DNA of 64,000 nt from Pseudomonadota bacterium (lineage in GTDB: Bacteria > Pseudomonadota > Alphaproteobacteria > GCA-2731375). The notes below the pieces were generated by a model. It saw only the letters and a program-made list of their open reading frames with translations. It searched no databases and had not been told where the DNA came from. Below, piece after piece: positions 1 through 9,367 of this stretch (positions within the stretch are counted from its first letter, which is position 1; each line of letters starts with the position of its first letter). The DNA is taken from the NCBI GenBank assembly GCA_027623205.1, contig JAQBYC010000005.1:20209-84208 (forward strand). The letters run 5' to 3'. A program made the translations under genes and the position numbers.

Positions 1-165
1 CATTGACCGTCAGCCGCCGAGCCAGCCAGGAACTGCGCGATAACATGAGACGAAACCGCAAATCTTTGCCATTGTTTGATTTTGGCGAACGGCGAAGCAA
101 CAGATCGAACTAGCCGGAAACCGATTAACTGAAGATACGAATAAGAAAACAAGGGTGCCTGCACG

Positions 166-2982
166 ATGTATGAAGTTGGAATTGCGTTGTTCATTACGGC
201 CATCGTCGTCCTCGCGATCCTGTATATTATTTCCATCTGGATTTATAAGCGGGCGCCGTCGAATATGTGCTTTATCCGCACGGGCTTTGGCGGCACCAGG
301 GTCTGTTTGGGCCAGGGCGCCTTGGTCCTGCCGGTTTTTCATGAAGTATCGTGGGTCTCGCTTGAAACCCTGAAGCTGATCATTTCCCGGTCACGGGATC
401 AGGCGATCCTGACCTCGGACAATATTCGCATCGACGCGGTGGTCGAACTGTACACCCACGTTGGCCATACGGAAGACGCGGTGTTGACCGCTTCACGCAG
501 CCTGGGCGAAAAGACCTTTGATTCCGACAAGGTACGCAATCTGTTGGAAGCCAAAGTCGTCGGCGCCCTGCGCAGCTTTGCCGCGACCAAGACCTTGAAG
601 GAACTGCATCAAAACCGTGACGCCTTTTCCACCGACATCCGCAACGGTGTCACCGAAAGCTTCACCGCCAACGGGCTGGTCCTGGAGGAAGTCTCGATCG
701 TCACCCTGGAACAGTCAGGCAAGGAATTCTTCCGCACCGACAACGTGTTTGATGCCGAGGGTTTGAAGGTGATTACCGAGATTACCTCGGAGGCGCGGCG
801 CAAGGTGCATGACACGGAAAAACGCACCACGGTGTCGATCCGCCAGAAGGATCTGGATACCCAGTTGGAACTGTTGGAGATCGAGCGGCACGAAGCCGTG
901 GCCCGGGCCAATCAGGACAAGGAAATCGCCAACGAACAGGCCAAACAACTGGGTGAAAAGCAGATCTATGTGCTGGATCAGCGCATGGCGGTCGAGCAAA
1001 AGGAAATCGACAACGAAAAATCCCTGGAACGCATCCGTACCGATCGGGATCTGGCGGTAACGGAGGAAGCCAAGCGCCGTGAAATCGCCGAAATTCAAAA
1101 AGAACTCGCCCTGGAGACGGAGCGCCGAGACCGGGAAATCAATTTGATCGCCAAGGCGCGGGAAGAGGAATTGGCCAACATCAGCCGCAACCTGACCTTG
1201 GAATTGGCCGAACGGGATCGCCAGATCGAGCTGGTTGGCAAGGCCAAGGATACCGAGCTGGCGGAAATCGACCGTGTCCTATCGCGGGAGCGGGCCGAAA
1301 AGCAGCGGGAAATCGAACTATCCCAAAAGGAGAGAGAGCGTCAACAGTCAGAGATCGCGCGCATCACCGCCGTCATGGCGGACGAGGAAGCGGCCCGTGA
1401 TGCCCGCCACAACGCAGCCGAAGAGGCCGCCCTGTCGGTGCGCAAACGGGCGCTGCAAACCCGATTGGAAATGCTGGAACTGGACAAACAGGACAGCTTT
1501 GCCGCCGCCCGGCAGGAACAGGAAGTGGCCAACGAGAAGGCCCGTGTCCTGAGCGAGCAGCAACGTTTCATTCTGGATCGCCGCTGGGAGGTGGAGCAGG
1601 AAGAAATCACCAAGGCCGAGGCATTGGAAAAAGCCCGCCTACAAAAGGACACGGCCGTTATCGAGGAGAGCAAAGCGAAGCAAACCGCGGAGATCATGCG
1701 TTCCTTGTCACGCGAATCCGCGGAACGGGACCGCGAGATTGCTTTGGTCGGCAAGACGCAGGAATTGGAGCGGGCGGAAATCCGCCGCACCCTGGCCCGG
1801 GAACAGGAAGAACGGGACCGCGAGATTGCCATGGTCGCAAAAGCCAAGGAACTGGAACAGGTGGAGGTCCAGAAAAATCTGGCGATAGAGTTGGAGATGC
1901 GCCAGCGAGACATCGCCCTGATCGAGAAGGACAAGGAACGCGAGGCTGCGGACATCCGCCGTTTCCTGGCCCGTGAGATGGAGGAACGCAACCGCGAAAT
2001 CGCCCTGGTGGAGAAGACCAAGGAACTGGAGTCCGCGGAGGTGCAGCGCCTGACCACGACGGCGGAAAAGGAAAGCGCCCAACACCGGGTCGAATCCGTC
2101 CGCTTGCTGGCGGATGCCGAACGCGCCAAGGAAATCGAGCAGATCAATGCGGAAATGCTGGCGGAAATCCGCCGTATCGACGAGGAAAGCAAAGCGGCCA
2201 TCACCCGCATGCATATGATTACCCAATCGGAAGCGCGGAAACTGTCGGCGGAACAGGAATCGGATGCCACCATGATCCGCGCCCGCGCGTCGGCCGAGGC
2301 CCAGAAGATTTCCGCCGAAGGCATCGAGCGGGAGGCGGGTGCGAAAGGCCGGGCGGAAATGGAGATCGAGGCCCTGCGCGTCATCAATACCCAGCGTATG
2401 TTGGAGGCGGAGGCCAGCGGCATGGAAGCCAAGGCGGATGCCCTGAAAAAATACAACGACGCCGCCACCTTCCTGGAACTGGCGAAGCTGTCTATCGAGG
2501 CCGACCGGGATGTCCATATCGATCAGGCCCGCGCCATGGGCAATGCCCTGGAAGGGGCGCAGATCCGCATGTATGGCGGCGGCGACGGCACGGTCGACAC
2601 CATTCGCGGTCTGTTTACACAGGGCTTTGGCGTGGGCGAGGTACTGGAAGGCTTTGCCCAATCCATGCCCGACGGCCTGCGCCAGAAGTTTACCGCCAAC
2701 GGCCTGCGTGGCCTGTTCGGCCGCCCCTACGGACAGGGCGGCCTGCGGCAGGCGGCGGCGCATCTTTCGGCCTTGGTCGATACCACCTTGAGCACGAAGA
2801 AGGCCCGCGAAGCCAATTTCCCCGAGGCGCTGGAGAAACTCATCAAGGCGGCCGGCGACGACGAGACCATGGCCCAGACCCTGGCCATGCTGAAGGAGCT
2901 GAATAGCCAGGGTGCATTCGACAAGGTGTCTTTCGACAACGTCTGGAATATCATGCAGGCCGTGGCGAAGACGGCAGACTAG
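166..2982 (+). CDS. Flotillin-like SPFH/Band 7 protein with a very long repetitive coiled-coil region
   Basis: N-terminal TM segment followed by SPFH-like domain (IRIDAVVELYTHVG...NLLEAKVVGALRSFAA), then about 500 aa of charged E/R/K coiled coil with internal repeats and a flotillin-like A/E-rich tail. Confidence 0.88.
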   Translation: MYEVGIALFITAIVVLAILYIISIWIYKRAPSNMCFIRTGFGGTRVCLGQGALVLPVFHEVSWVSLETLKLIISRSRDQAILTSDNIRIDAVVELYTHVGHTEDAVLTASRSLGEKTFDSDKVRNLLEAKVVGALRSFAATKTLKELHQNRDAFSTDIRNGVTESFTANGLVLEEVSIVTLEQSGKEFFRTDNVFDAEGLKVITEITSEARRKVHDTEKRTTVSIRQKDLDTQLELLEIERHEAVARANQDKEIANEQAKQLGEKQIYVLDQRMAVEQKEIDNEKSLERIRTDRDLAVTEEAKRREIAEIQKELALETERRDREINLIAKAREEELANISRNLTLELAERDRQIELVGKAKDTELAEIDRVLSRERAEKQREIELSQKERERQQSEIARITAVMADEEAARDARHNAAEEAALSVRKRALQTRLEMLELDKQDSFAAARQEQEVANEKARVLSEQQRFILDRRWEVEQEEITKAEALEKARLQKDTAVIEESKAKQTAEIMRSLSRESAERDREIALVGKTQELERAEIRRTLAREQEERDREIAMVAKAKELEQVEVQKNLAIELEMRQRDIALIEKDKEREAADIRRFLAREMEERNREIALVEKTKELESAEVQRLTTTAEKESAQHRVESVRLLADAERAKEIEQINAEMLAEIRRIDEESKAAITRMHMITQSEARKLSAEQESDATMIRARASAEAQKISAEGIEREAGAKGRAEMEIEALRVINTQRMLEAEASGMEAKADALKKYNDAATFLELAKLSIEADRDVHIDQARAMGNALEGAQIRMYGGGDGTVDTIRGLFTQGFGVGEVLEGFAQSMPDGLRQKFTANGLRGLFGRPYGQGGLRQAAAHLSALVDTTLSTKKAREANFPEALEKLIKAAGDDETMAQTLAMLKELNSQGAFDKVSFDNVWNIMQAVAKTAD

Positions 2983-3005
2983 GCCGCGGGCCACCGGGCA
3001 CGATC

Positions 3006-4115
3006 ATGGCCGAACTTGACGTCGTCCTAGAGCATGTGGACAAGACCTTCCCGGGCAATACCCGGGCTGTCATCGACTTCAACGCCGAGATCGAGCATGG
3101 CGAATTCGTCTCCATGCTAGGCCCGTCGGGCTGCGGCAAGACGACGCTGTTGCGGATGATCGGCGGCTTGGAGGAGGTTACCTCCGGCCGTATCTTCATC
3201 TCCGGCAAGGATGTCACGGACCTGCCGCCGTCCCAGCGCGACACCTCGATGATGTTTCAAAGTTTCGCCTTGTTCCCCCACCGCACGGTTTTCCAGAATG
3301 TCGGGTTCAGCCTGAAGATGCAGGGGATCGACAAAAGCATCGCCGACCGGCGGGTGTGGGCAATGCTGGAAACCGTCGGCCTGGACCAATTATCGTCGCG
3401 CCGGCCTTCCGATCTATCGGGCGGCCAGCAACAGCGCGTGGCCCTGGCCCGGGCCTTGATCAGCGAGCCTACGGTGTTGTTGCTGGACGAGCCCCTGGGC
3501 GCACTGGATTACAACCTGCGTCAGACCATGATGGTCGAACTGAAGAAGATCCAGCAGGACACCGGCATCACCTTCATCATGGTCACTCATTCCCAACAGG
3601 AAGCCATGTCAATGGCCGACAAGGTTATCGTGATGAGTGATGCAATGGTGCAGCAAATTGGCTCTTCCCGGGAAATTCACGAGAACCCGCGCAACCGCTT
3701 CGTCGCAGAGTTCATCGGCAACAACAATATTTTCAAGGGCGTCATCCGTTCTCGCAGCGGCTCCATGGTATTTATCGAAGCCGGCGAACAGCTTTATTAT
3801 GTCCGCGTGCCCGAGCATATCCGCCAGGTCCCTATTGGCCAGGAAGCTCATTTTTCCGTACGCGCCGATCTGATGCATACGGGTGACAACCCTCAGATGG
3901 CCAACAAGATCATCGGCCGCTATTTGGCGACGGAATTCCTGGGCACGCTGGAAACGGACGTGTTCGAAGTGACGCCGGGCCATTTCATTCATGTGGAACA
4001 GCATCGTCACCTGTCGGATACCACCTATAAGGTCGGCGAGCGTGAAACCCTGTGTTTCGCGGCCAATTCCGGCATGCTATTGGAAGAAACCCGGCGGCCC
4101 GATGATAGGGTCTAA
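3006..4115 (+). CDS. ABC transporter ATP-binding protein, spermidine/putrescine (PotA) type
   Basis: Walker A GPSGCGKTT, signature LSGGQQQRVALARAL, Walker B LLLDEP, C-terminal TOBE-like region. Confidence 0.93.
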   Translation: MAELDVVLEHVDKTFPGNTRAVIDFNAEIEHGEFVSMLGPSGCGKTTLLRMIGGLEEVTSGRIFISGKDVTDLPPSQRDTSMMFQSFALFPHRTVFQNVGFSLKMQGIDKSIADRRVWAMLETVGLDQLSSRRPSDLSGGQQQRVALARALISEPTVLLLDEPLGALDYNLRQTMMVELKKIQQDTGITFIMVTHSQQEAMSMADKVIVMSDAMVQQIGSSREIHENPRNRFVAEFIGNNNIFKGVIRSRSGSMVFIEAGEQLYYVRVPEHIRQVPIGQEAHFSVRADLMHTGDNPQMANKIIGRYLATEFLGTLETDVFEVTPGHFIHVEQHRHLSDTTYKVGERETLCFAANSGMLLEETRRPDDRV

Positions 4116-4132
4116 CGCATGGAGGCGAGTGG

Positions 4133-5413
4133 ATGGATAGAACCGCCGATGTCGTGGTAATCGGTGCCGGGATCGCCGGCACGGCCGCCGCCTATTATCT
4201 CGCCAAGGGCGGTGCAAAAGTGGTGGTCTGCGAAAAGGGCGAGATTGCCGGCGAGCAATCCAGCCGCAACTGGGGTTTTGTCCGCCAACAGGGCCGGGAC
4301 CCGGCGGAAATCCCCCTGATGATGGAAGCCAATAAGATCTGGCGCGGCCTGGAACGCGAATTGAATGCCGATCTGGAATGGCTTGCGGCCGGCAACCTGG
4401 TGACCTTCGCGACAGAAGAAGAGCGTGCGGGTTGGGAAAACTGGCAGAAAACGGCAGCGCAATACGGGCTTTCATCCCGCATTCTGGGCCGGACCGAGTT
4501 GGAAGCAATGGTCCCCGGCAATGCCTTCGACTGCCTGGGCGGCATCTTCACTGAAAGTGACGGCCAGGCGGAACCGGCCAAGGTTACCGCCGCCCTGGCC
4601 CGCGCCGCAGAGGGCCGGGGCGCTGAATTTTTCAGCCAATGCGCCGTCTATGAGGTGGAGACGACCGGGGGCGCCGTATCAGGCGTGATAACCGAACGGG
4701 GCGCCATTCGGGCCCCAGTCGTGGTCTGCGCCGCCGGTGCCTGGTCGAGCCGGATGCTGCGCACCCTTGGCTTGAGATTGCCACAGATGTGGGTGAAGGG
4801 CTCGGTAGCGCGCACCACGCCGGGTCCGATCATATCGCATACCGCAACCTGGACCGGCGTCGCCTTTCGCCAACGGCGGGACGGCACTTTCAACATCGCC
4901 ACCCGCTCCGCCGATCACGACCTGACCATCGATAGCCTGTTGAACATGCCGGCCTTCCTGGGCAGTTTCGCCCGCAACAAGCGGGCCATCAAGCTGCACC
5001 TGAACCGCCTGTCCCTCGAATTGATCGCGGGCAGTTTCTCCACAGCCGCGCTGGGCCGTGAATTGACCAGCCACCGTATCCTGGATCCAGCGCCAAATCA
5101 TCGGGTACTGCGGCGGACCTTGGCTGAACTGCACCGCCTATTGCCAGCCACGGCGGCAGTTGAGATTGACCGAAGTTGGGCCGGTTATATCGACATGACC
5201 CCGGATATGTTGCCCGCGATTGATGCCGTCAGCCAGCCATCCGGCCTGATCATGGCCACCGGCTTCTCGGGTCACGGCTTTGGCATGGGGCCGATCGTGG
5301 GCCGTCTGGTCGCCGAACTGATCCAACGCGGCAAACCCTCCCTGGACCTCGGCGCGTTTCGTTTTGGCCGCTTCCACGACGGCACGAAACTGAAACCCCA
5401 CAGCGTAGTGTGA
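4133..5413 (+). CDS. FAD-dependent oxidoreductase (DAO family)
   Basis: N-terminal dinucleotide motif VVVIGAGIAGTAAAYYLAKGGAKVVVCEKG; C-terminal ATGFSGHGFGMGPIVG typical of DAO family. Confidence 0.92.
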   Translation: MDRTADVVVIGAGIAGTAAAYYLAKGGAKVVVCEKGEIAGEQSSRNWGFVRQQGRDPAEIPLMMEANKIWRGLERELNADLEWLAAGNLVTFATEEERAGWENWQKTAAQYGLSSRILGRTELEAMVPGNAFDCLGGIFTESDGQAEPAKVTAALARAAEGRGAEFFSQCAVYEVETTGGAVSGVITERGAIRAPVVVCAAGAWSSRMLRTLGLRLPQMWVKGSVARTTPGPIISHTATWTGVAFRQRRDGTFNIATRSADHDLTIDSLLNMPAFLGSFARNKRAIKLHLNRLSLELIAGSFSTAALGRELTSHRILDPAPNHRVLRRTLAELHRLLPATAAVEIDRSWAGYIDMTPDMLPAIDAVSQPSGLIMATGFSGHGFGMGPIVGRLVAELIQRGKPSLDLGAFRFGRFHDGTKLKPHSVV

Positions 5414-5426
5414 CAGGGGCAGGACG

Positions 5427-6260
5427 ATGGGCAAGCAGACAGAGACCATGGAAACAGTCCTGATCACCGGCGCCGCGGGTGGCATCGGCACGCGCCTGCG
5501 TCAATTACTGAAAGGCGTCTATCCGCGATTACTTCTCAGCGACCGGGAGAGGCCCGCCGACTTGGCGGCCAACGAGGAATTCATCCCTGCCGAGCTTGCC
5601 GACATGGCGCAGATGGAAAATCTGCTGCAAGGCGTCGATGGCGTTATCCATCTGGGCGGGCGTGCCATGGAGGATGAATGGGCGGTCATCCATCAGGCCA
5701 ACATTCTAGGTTGCCACAATTTATTCGAAGCCGCGCGCCTGAATGGCACCCGCCGGGTGGTCTTCGCCTCGTCAAACCACGCCATCGGGTTCTATCCACG
5801 CCATCGCCGCATTACCGTTGACGAAAAGGTCCGCCCCGATAGCCGCTATGGCGTTTCCAAGGCCTTTGGCGAGGCCCTTGGCGCCTTCTATGCGGAGAAG
5901 TTCGGTTTGGGCGTTCTGGCTATCCGGATCGGCAATGTCGACGACTATCCGGTCGACGAACGGCGCCTGTCAATCTGGATCAGTCCGCGCGATCTGGTGC
6001 AATTGATCCGCATTGGCCTCGAGCACCCCGGCCTACGCCATGAAATCGTCTGGGGGGCATCCGACAACGCGCGCGGTTGGTGGGATAACGAACCGGCATA
6101 CCGGCTTGGCTATCGCCCGGATGATCATGCCGAAGAGCATGCCGCACGGGCCCTGGCCGCCCAGGCCGGCCGGCCCGGCGATCCGGTTGGCGACCATTTC
6201 CAGGGCGGTGAGTTCTGCAGCATGGAATTCTCCGGGCCGATGCCCGACGGGAAGGCATGA
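5427..6260 (+). CDS. NAD-dependent epimerase/dehydratase family protein, uronate dehydrogenase-like
   Basis: VLITGAAGGIGTRLRQLL Rossmann motif, YGVSKAFGE catalytic YxxxK. Confidence 0.85.
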   Translation: MGKQTETMETVLITGAAGGIGTRLRQLLKGVYPRLLLSDRERPADLAANEEFIPAELADMAQMENLLQGVDGVIHLGGRAMEDEWAVIHQANILGCHNLFEAARLNGTRRVVFASSNHAIGFYPRHRRITVDEKVRPDSRYGVSKAFGEALGAFYAEKFGLGVLAIRIGNVDDYPVDERRLSIWISPRDLVQLIRIGLEHPGLRHEIVWGASDNARGWWDNEPAYRLGYRPDDHAEEHAARALAAQAGRPGDPVGDHFQGGEFCSMEFSGPMPDGKA

Positions 6261-7441
6261 CCGTGGCGACAATCGAAGCGGTTGATTTCTTTTACCTGCG
6301 CATGCCGGAGGTCGAAGCGATTGCCGACAACAGCCAGGATTCCCTGCTGGTTCGGGTTGCCAGCGGCAACGACGTGGGGTGGGGTGAATGCGACGCCGCG
6401 CCCCTGGTCTCCATCGCCTCCTTCATCGCGCCCATGTCCCATGGGATCTGCCGGCCGGTTCAGGATTCCGTCCTGGGCCAACTCCTGGACAGCCCCGCGG
6501 ACATTGCCCGCATCAACAAACTTGTGCGGGCCAACGGCCTCGATCTGTTGCAGACCTCGCATACCCTGGCAGGCATCGATATGGCCATGTGGGATCTGTT
6601 GGGCCGGCGCCGGGGCGAACCGGTCTGGCGCCTGCTTGGCCATGAGCAAAGCCATGGCAAGACCCCGTATGCATCGCAGCTATTCGGTGATGATCCGGCG
6701 GAAACCCTGGCCAAGGGCAAGGCGCAACGGGACCGGGGCTTTCGCGCCGTAAAGTTCGGCTGGGGACCTTACGGACAGGGCGATGCACGAAGCGATAGGG
6801 AACATATTGCCGCCGCCCGCGAAGGCCTGGGTGAAGAGGGGATACTACTGGTCGATGCCGGCACGGTCTGGGTTGATGACCTGGAGGCCGCCAGCGCCCG
6901 CCTCGAGGCCCTCAAGACCCACCGGGCAACCTGGCTGGAAGAACCATTCATCTCCCCTGCCCTGGCCGCCTATCGCCAGTTGGCTGAATTGGCCGCGCCC
7001 TTGCGTTTGGCGGGCGGCGAAGGCGCCCATAATTTCCATATGGCGCAACAGATGATCGATTATGCCGGTATCGGTTATGTGCAGATCGACGCCGGGCGCA
7101 TGGGTATCACCGATGCCAAGTCGGTTGCCGACTACGCCGCCCAGCGTGATGTCCGCTTCGTCAATCATACTTTTAATTCGCACCTCGCGCTCAGCGCCTC
7201 GTTGCAACCCTTCGCCGGACACGAAAAGGATGACATCTGCGAGTACCCGGTGGAAGCCAGGCCCCTGGCCCGCGAAATCACCCAAAGCATGATTGAACGC
7301 GACGCCAATGGCCTGATCCGCGCGCCTGACGCCCCCGGTCTGGGTCTGGAAATTGATACCGCCGCCATGGCCCGCTATCTGGTCCAGGTCGAGATCAAGA
7401 TCGATGGCGAAATGCTTTATACCACGCCCGCGTTACCGTGA
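6257..7441 (+). CDS. Mandelate racemase / muconate lactonizing enzyme (enolase superfamily)
   Basis: AGIDMAMWDLLGRRRGEPVWRLLG, FRAVKFGWGPYG, LVDAG, WLEEPF motifs; 4-nt overlap with upstream gene. Confidence 0.92.
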   Translation: MTVATIEAVDFFYLRMPEVEAIADNSQDSLLVRVASGNDVGWGECDAAPLVSIASFIAPMSHGICRPVQDSVLGQLLDSPADIARINKLVRANGLDLLQTSHTLAGIDMAMWDLLGRRRGEPVWRLLGHEQSHGKTPYASQLFGDDPAETLAKGKAQRDRGFRAVKFGWGPYGQGDARSDREHIAAAREGLGEEGILLVDAGTVWVDDLEAASARLEALKTHRATWLEEPFISPALAAYRQLAELAAPLRLAGGEGAHNFHMAQQMIDYAGIGYVQIDAGRMGITDAKSVADYAAQRDVRFVNHTFNSHLALSASLQPFAGHEKDDICEYPVEARPLAREITQSMIERDANGLIRAPDAPGLGLEIDTAAMARYLVQVEIKIDGEMLYTTPALP

Positions 7442-8260
7442 CCGCCGATAGAGAATCGTATAGATTCCCAGGAAAATCGAGATCATCAGCAACGAAAATA
7501 GGGTCGAGGCCGTCCCCAGCGCGAACAGGGTCGGGCGGATACGTTGGGTCATGGAGGCGTTGATATCCAGGGGCAGCGTATTCTGGGCCCCGGCCAACAG
7601 GGTGGTCCGGGCGAATTCGTCGTAGGACAGGGTGAAACCGAACAGACCGGCGGCAACCACCCCAGGCGTGATCAGGGGGAACGTCACTTCCTTGAACACC
7701 GTCCATTCATCGGCGCCCATATCGCGTGCCGCCTCCTCCAGCCTGGAATCAAAGCGGTTGAAGACCGCCATCATCACCAGATAGCCAAACGGCAGGGCCC
7801 AGATGACATGGACCGCCAAACCGGATGTATACCAGGCCGGCGCCAGGCCCAATTGCCGCAGCAGAATGGCCATCCCCAGACTGAGTAACACGCCCGGCAC
7901 CATCAGGCCGGTCAGAATAGTGTAAAACAGGACATTGGAAAAAAGAAACGACTTGCGAAAGGCCATCGCCAGCATGGTCGAAAACAGCGCCGTGAGCACC
8001 ATCACCATCAAGGCCAGAATGATGGACCGGCCCATGGCCCCCTGCATGTCGCCCACCGTTGAAGGTTCCAGCAGTTTGTTCCACCAATACAGGCTGAAGC
8101 CCCGCATGGGGAACGAGGTGCCGCCGCGCTGGCCCTGAAATGACAGCACGAACATGGCGAACATGGGGCCGTAGATGAACAGCAGGAAGATTACGTAATA
8201 GATGGAGAAGCCGGTTTTCACCCGCAACTTGCGCCAACGCTCCGGTGTCCTGCGCGCCAT
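7433..8260 (-). CDS. ABC transporter permease (PotC-like)
   Basis: Multiple TM helices with EAARDMGADEWTVFKEVTFPLITPG inner-membrane component loop. Confidence 0.92.
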   Translation of the reverse strand: MARRTPERWRKLRVKTGFSIYYVIFLLFIYGPMFAMFVLSFQGQRGGTSFPMRGFSLYWWNKLLEPSTVGDMQGAMGRSIILALMVMVLTALFSTMLAMAFRKSFLFSNVLFYTILTGLMVPGVLLSLGMAILLRQLGLAPAWYTSGLAVHVIWALPFGYLVMMAVFNRFDSRLEEAARDMGADEWTVFKEVTFPLITPGVVAAGLFGFTLSYDEFARTTLLAGAQNTLPLDINASMTQRIRPTLFALGTASTLFSLLMISIFLGIYTILYRRSR

Positions 8261-8265
8261 TGGCG

Positions 8266-9246
8266 TTACAACTCTTTCCGGATATCGACGACGCGCAAGA
8301 TGACGACGATGCCAATAACCATGGCCAGCATCAACATCAACGCATTGACGGCGGCAAACGGATAGTTCGCGATACCGTAATAATTGAGGATCACGGTGCC
8401 GGCGGTGGAGGTCTTGCCGCCATAGACCACGACCGCGGTGGCGAATTCACCCATAATCATGACGAAAATGAAAATCATCCCAATGGCGACGCCGGGCAGC
8501 GACATGGGACCGATTATTTCGCGGAAAATCTGAAACGGGGTGGCGCCCATGTCGGTGGCGGCTTCCAAAATGTCTTTGTCGATCTTGGCCAGCGAAAAGA
8601 ACATCGGCCCGATCCCCAGCACCACATAGATCTGCACCAATGCCATGGTGTAGCCGAACTCGGAATAAAACAGAAAACTGACCGGTTCGTCGACAATGCC
8701 GAGGCCAAGCAGGGCCTGATTGATCAGACCACGGCGGCCCAGCATGGGCAGCCAGGCCACGGCCCGGATCAAATACGAGGTCCAGAAGGGCACCATGCAC
8801 AACAGGAACAACGCCAATTGCCATTTGAAGGCCTGCACCTGCATGGCCAGAAAATAGGCGATGGGATAGCCCACGATCAGACACAGAAGCATGGTCACGA
8901 GGGTGAAATAAACCGTGGAACCAAGCGTCCGGATAAATACGCTGGGCAGTAGGAAGCGATCCGCGTCAGGATCGAAAAAGCCCTTGGTGTAAAAATACTC
9001 CCCGTAGAATTCCAGGGAAAAGGCCGGGCTCAAACCTTGGGGCGAATTCTCCCAGAAACTGAAAATGACAATGGAGACCAGCGGGACAACCAGAAACAGG
9101 ATAAGCCAGATGGCCGCGGGCGTTATCAGCCAGACCGTGGCGAAGCCTTCCTCGGTATGGCTGATCTTGGCTTGGATCGCCAGGTCATCCGGCGCGGGTT
9201 GGCCGCCGATCAAGCCTGTATGATATAATTCGCTAACTTTTGACAT
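8266..9246 (-). CDS. ABC transporter permease (PotB-like)
   Basis: Multiple TM helices with EAATDMGATPFQIFREIIGPMSLPG loop. Confidence 0.92.
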   Translation of the reverse strand: MSKVSELYHTGLIGGQPAPDDLAIQAKISHTEEGFATVWLITPAAIWLILFLVVPLVSIVIFSFWENSPQGLSPAFSLEFYGEYFYTKGFFDPDADRFLLPSVFIRTLGSTVYFTLVTMLLCLIVGYPIAYFLAMQVQAFKWQLALFLLCMVPFWTSYLIRAVAWLPMLGRRGLINQALLGLGIVDEPVSFLFYSEFGYTMALVQIYVVLGIGPMFFSLAKIDKDILEAATDMGATPFQIFREIIGPMSLPGVAIGMIFIFVMIMGEFATAVVVYGGKTSTAGTVILNYYGIANYPFAAVNALMLMLAMVIGIVVILRVVDIRKEL

Positions 9247-9274
9247 GCACGACCAAGATCAAATAGCGGCCTAG

Positions 9275-9317
9275 GGAAAAAAGCGGCCGGCGCGGCAAAT
9301 GCCGCACCGACCGCTTT
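9275..9317 (-). terminator. Rho-independent-type terminator/attenuator between the substrate-binding protein and permease genes
   Basis: Minus strand AAAGCGGTCGGTGCGGCA-TT-TGCCGCGCCGGCCGCTTT then T-run: 18-bp stem with two G-U pairs. Confidence 0.8.
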
Positions 9318-9367
9318 ATTATTCCATGTCCGCTCCGAATTAGGAACGGCCTAAAGGCCGAAGATCA

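Noticed and set aside
1341-2994. Long minus-strand ORFs (375 and 428 aa) opposite the flotillin-like gene
   Set aside because: Antisense to a clear coding region; their composition mirrors the GC-rich codon bias and repeats of the plus-strand gene, with no recognisable domain.
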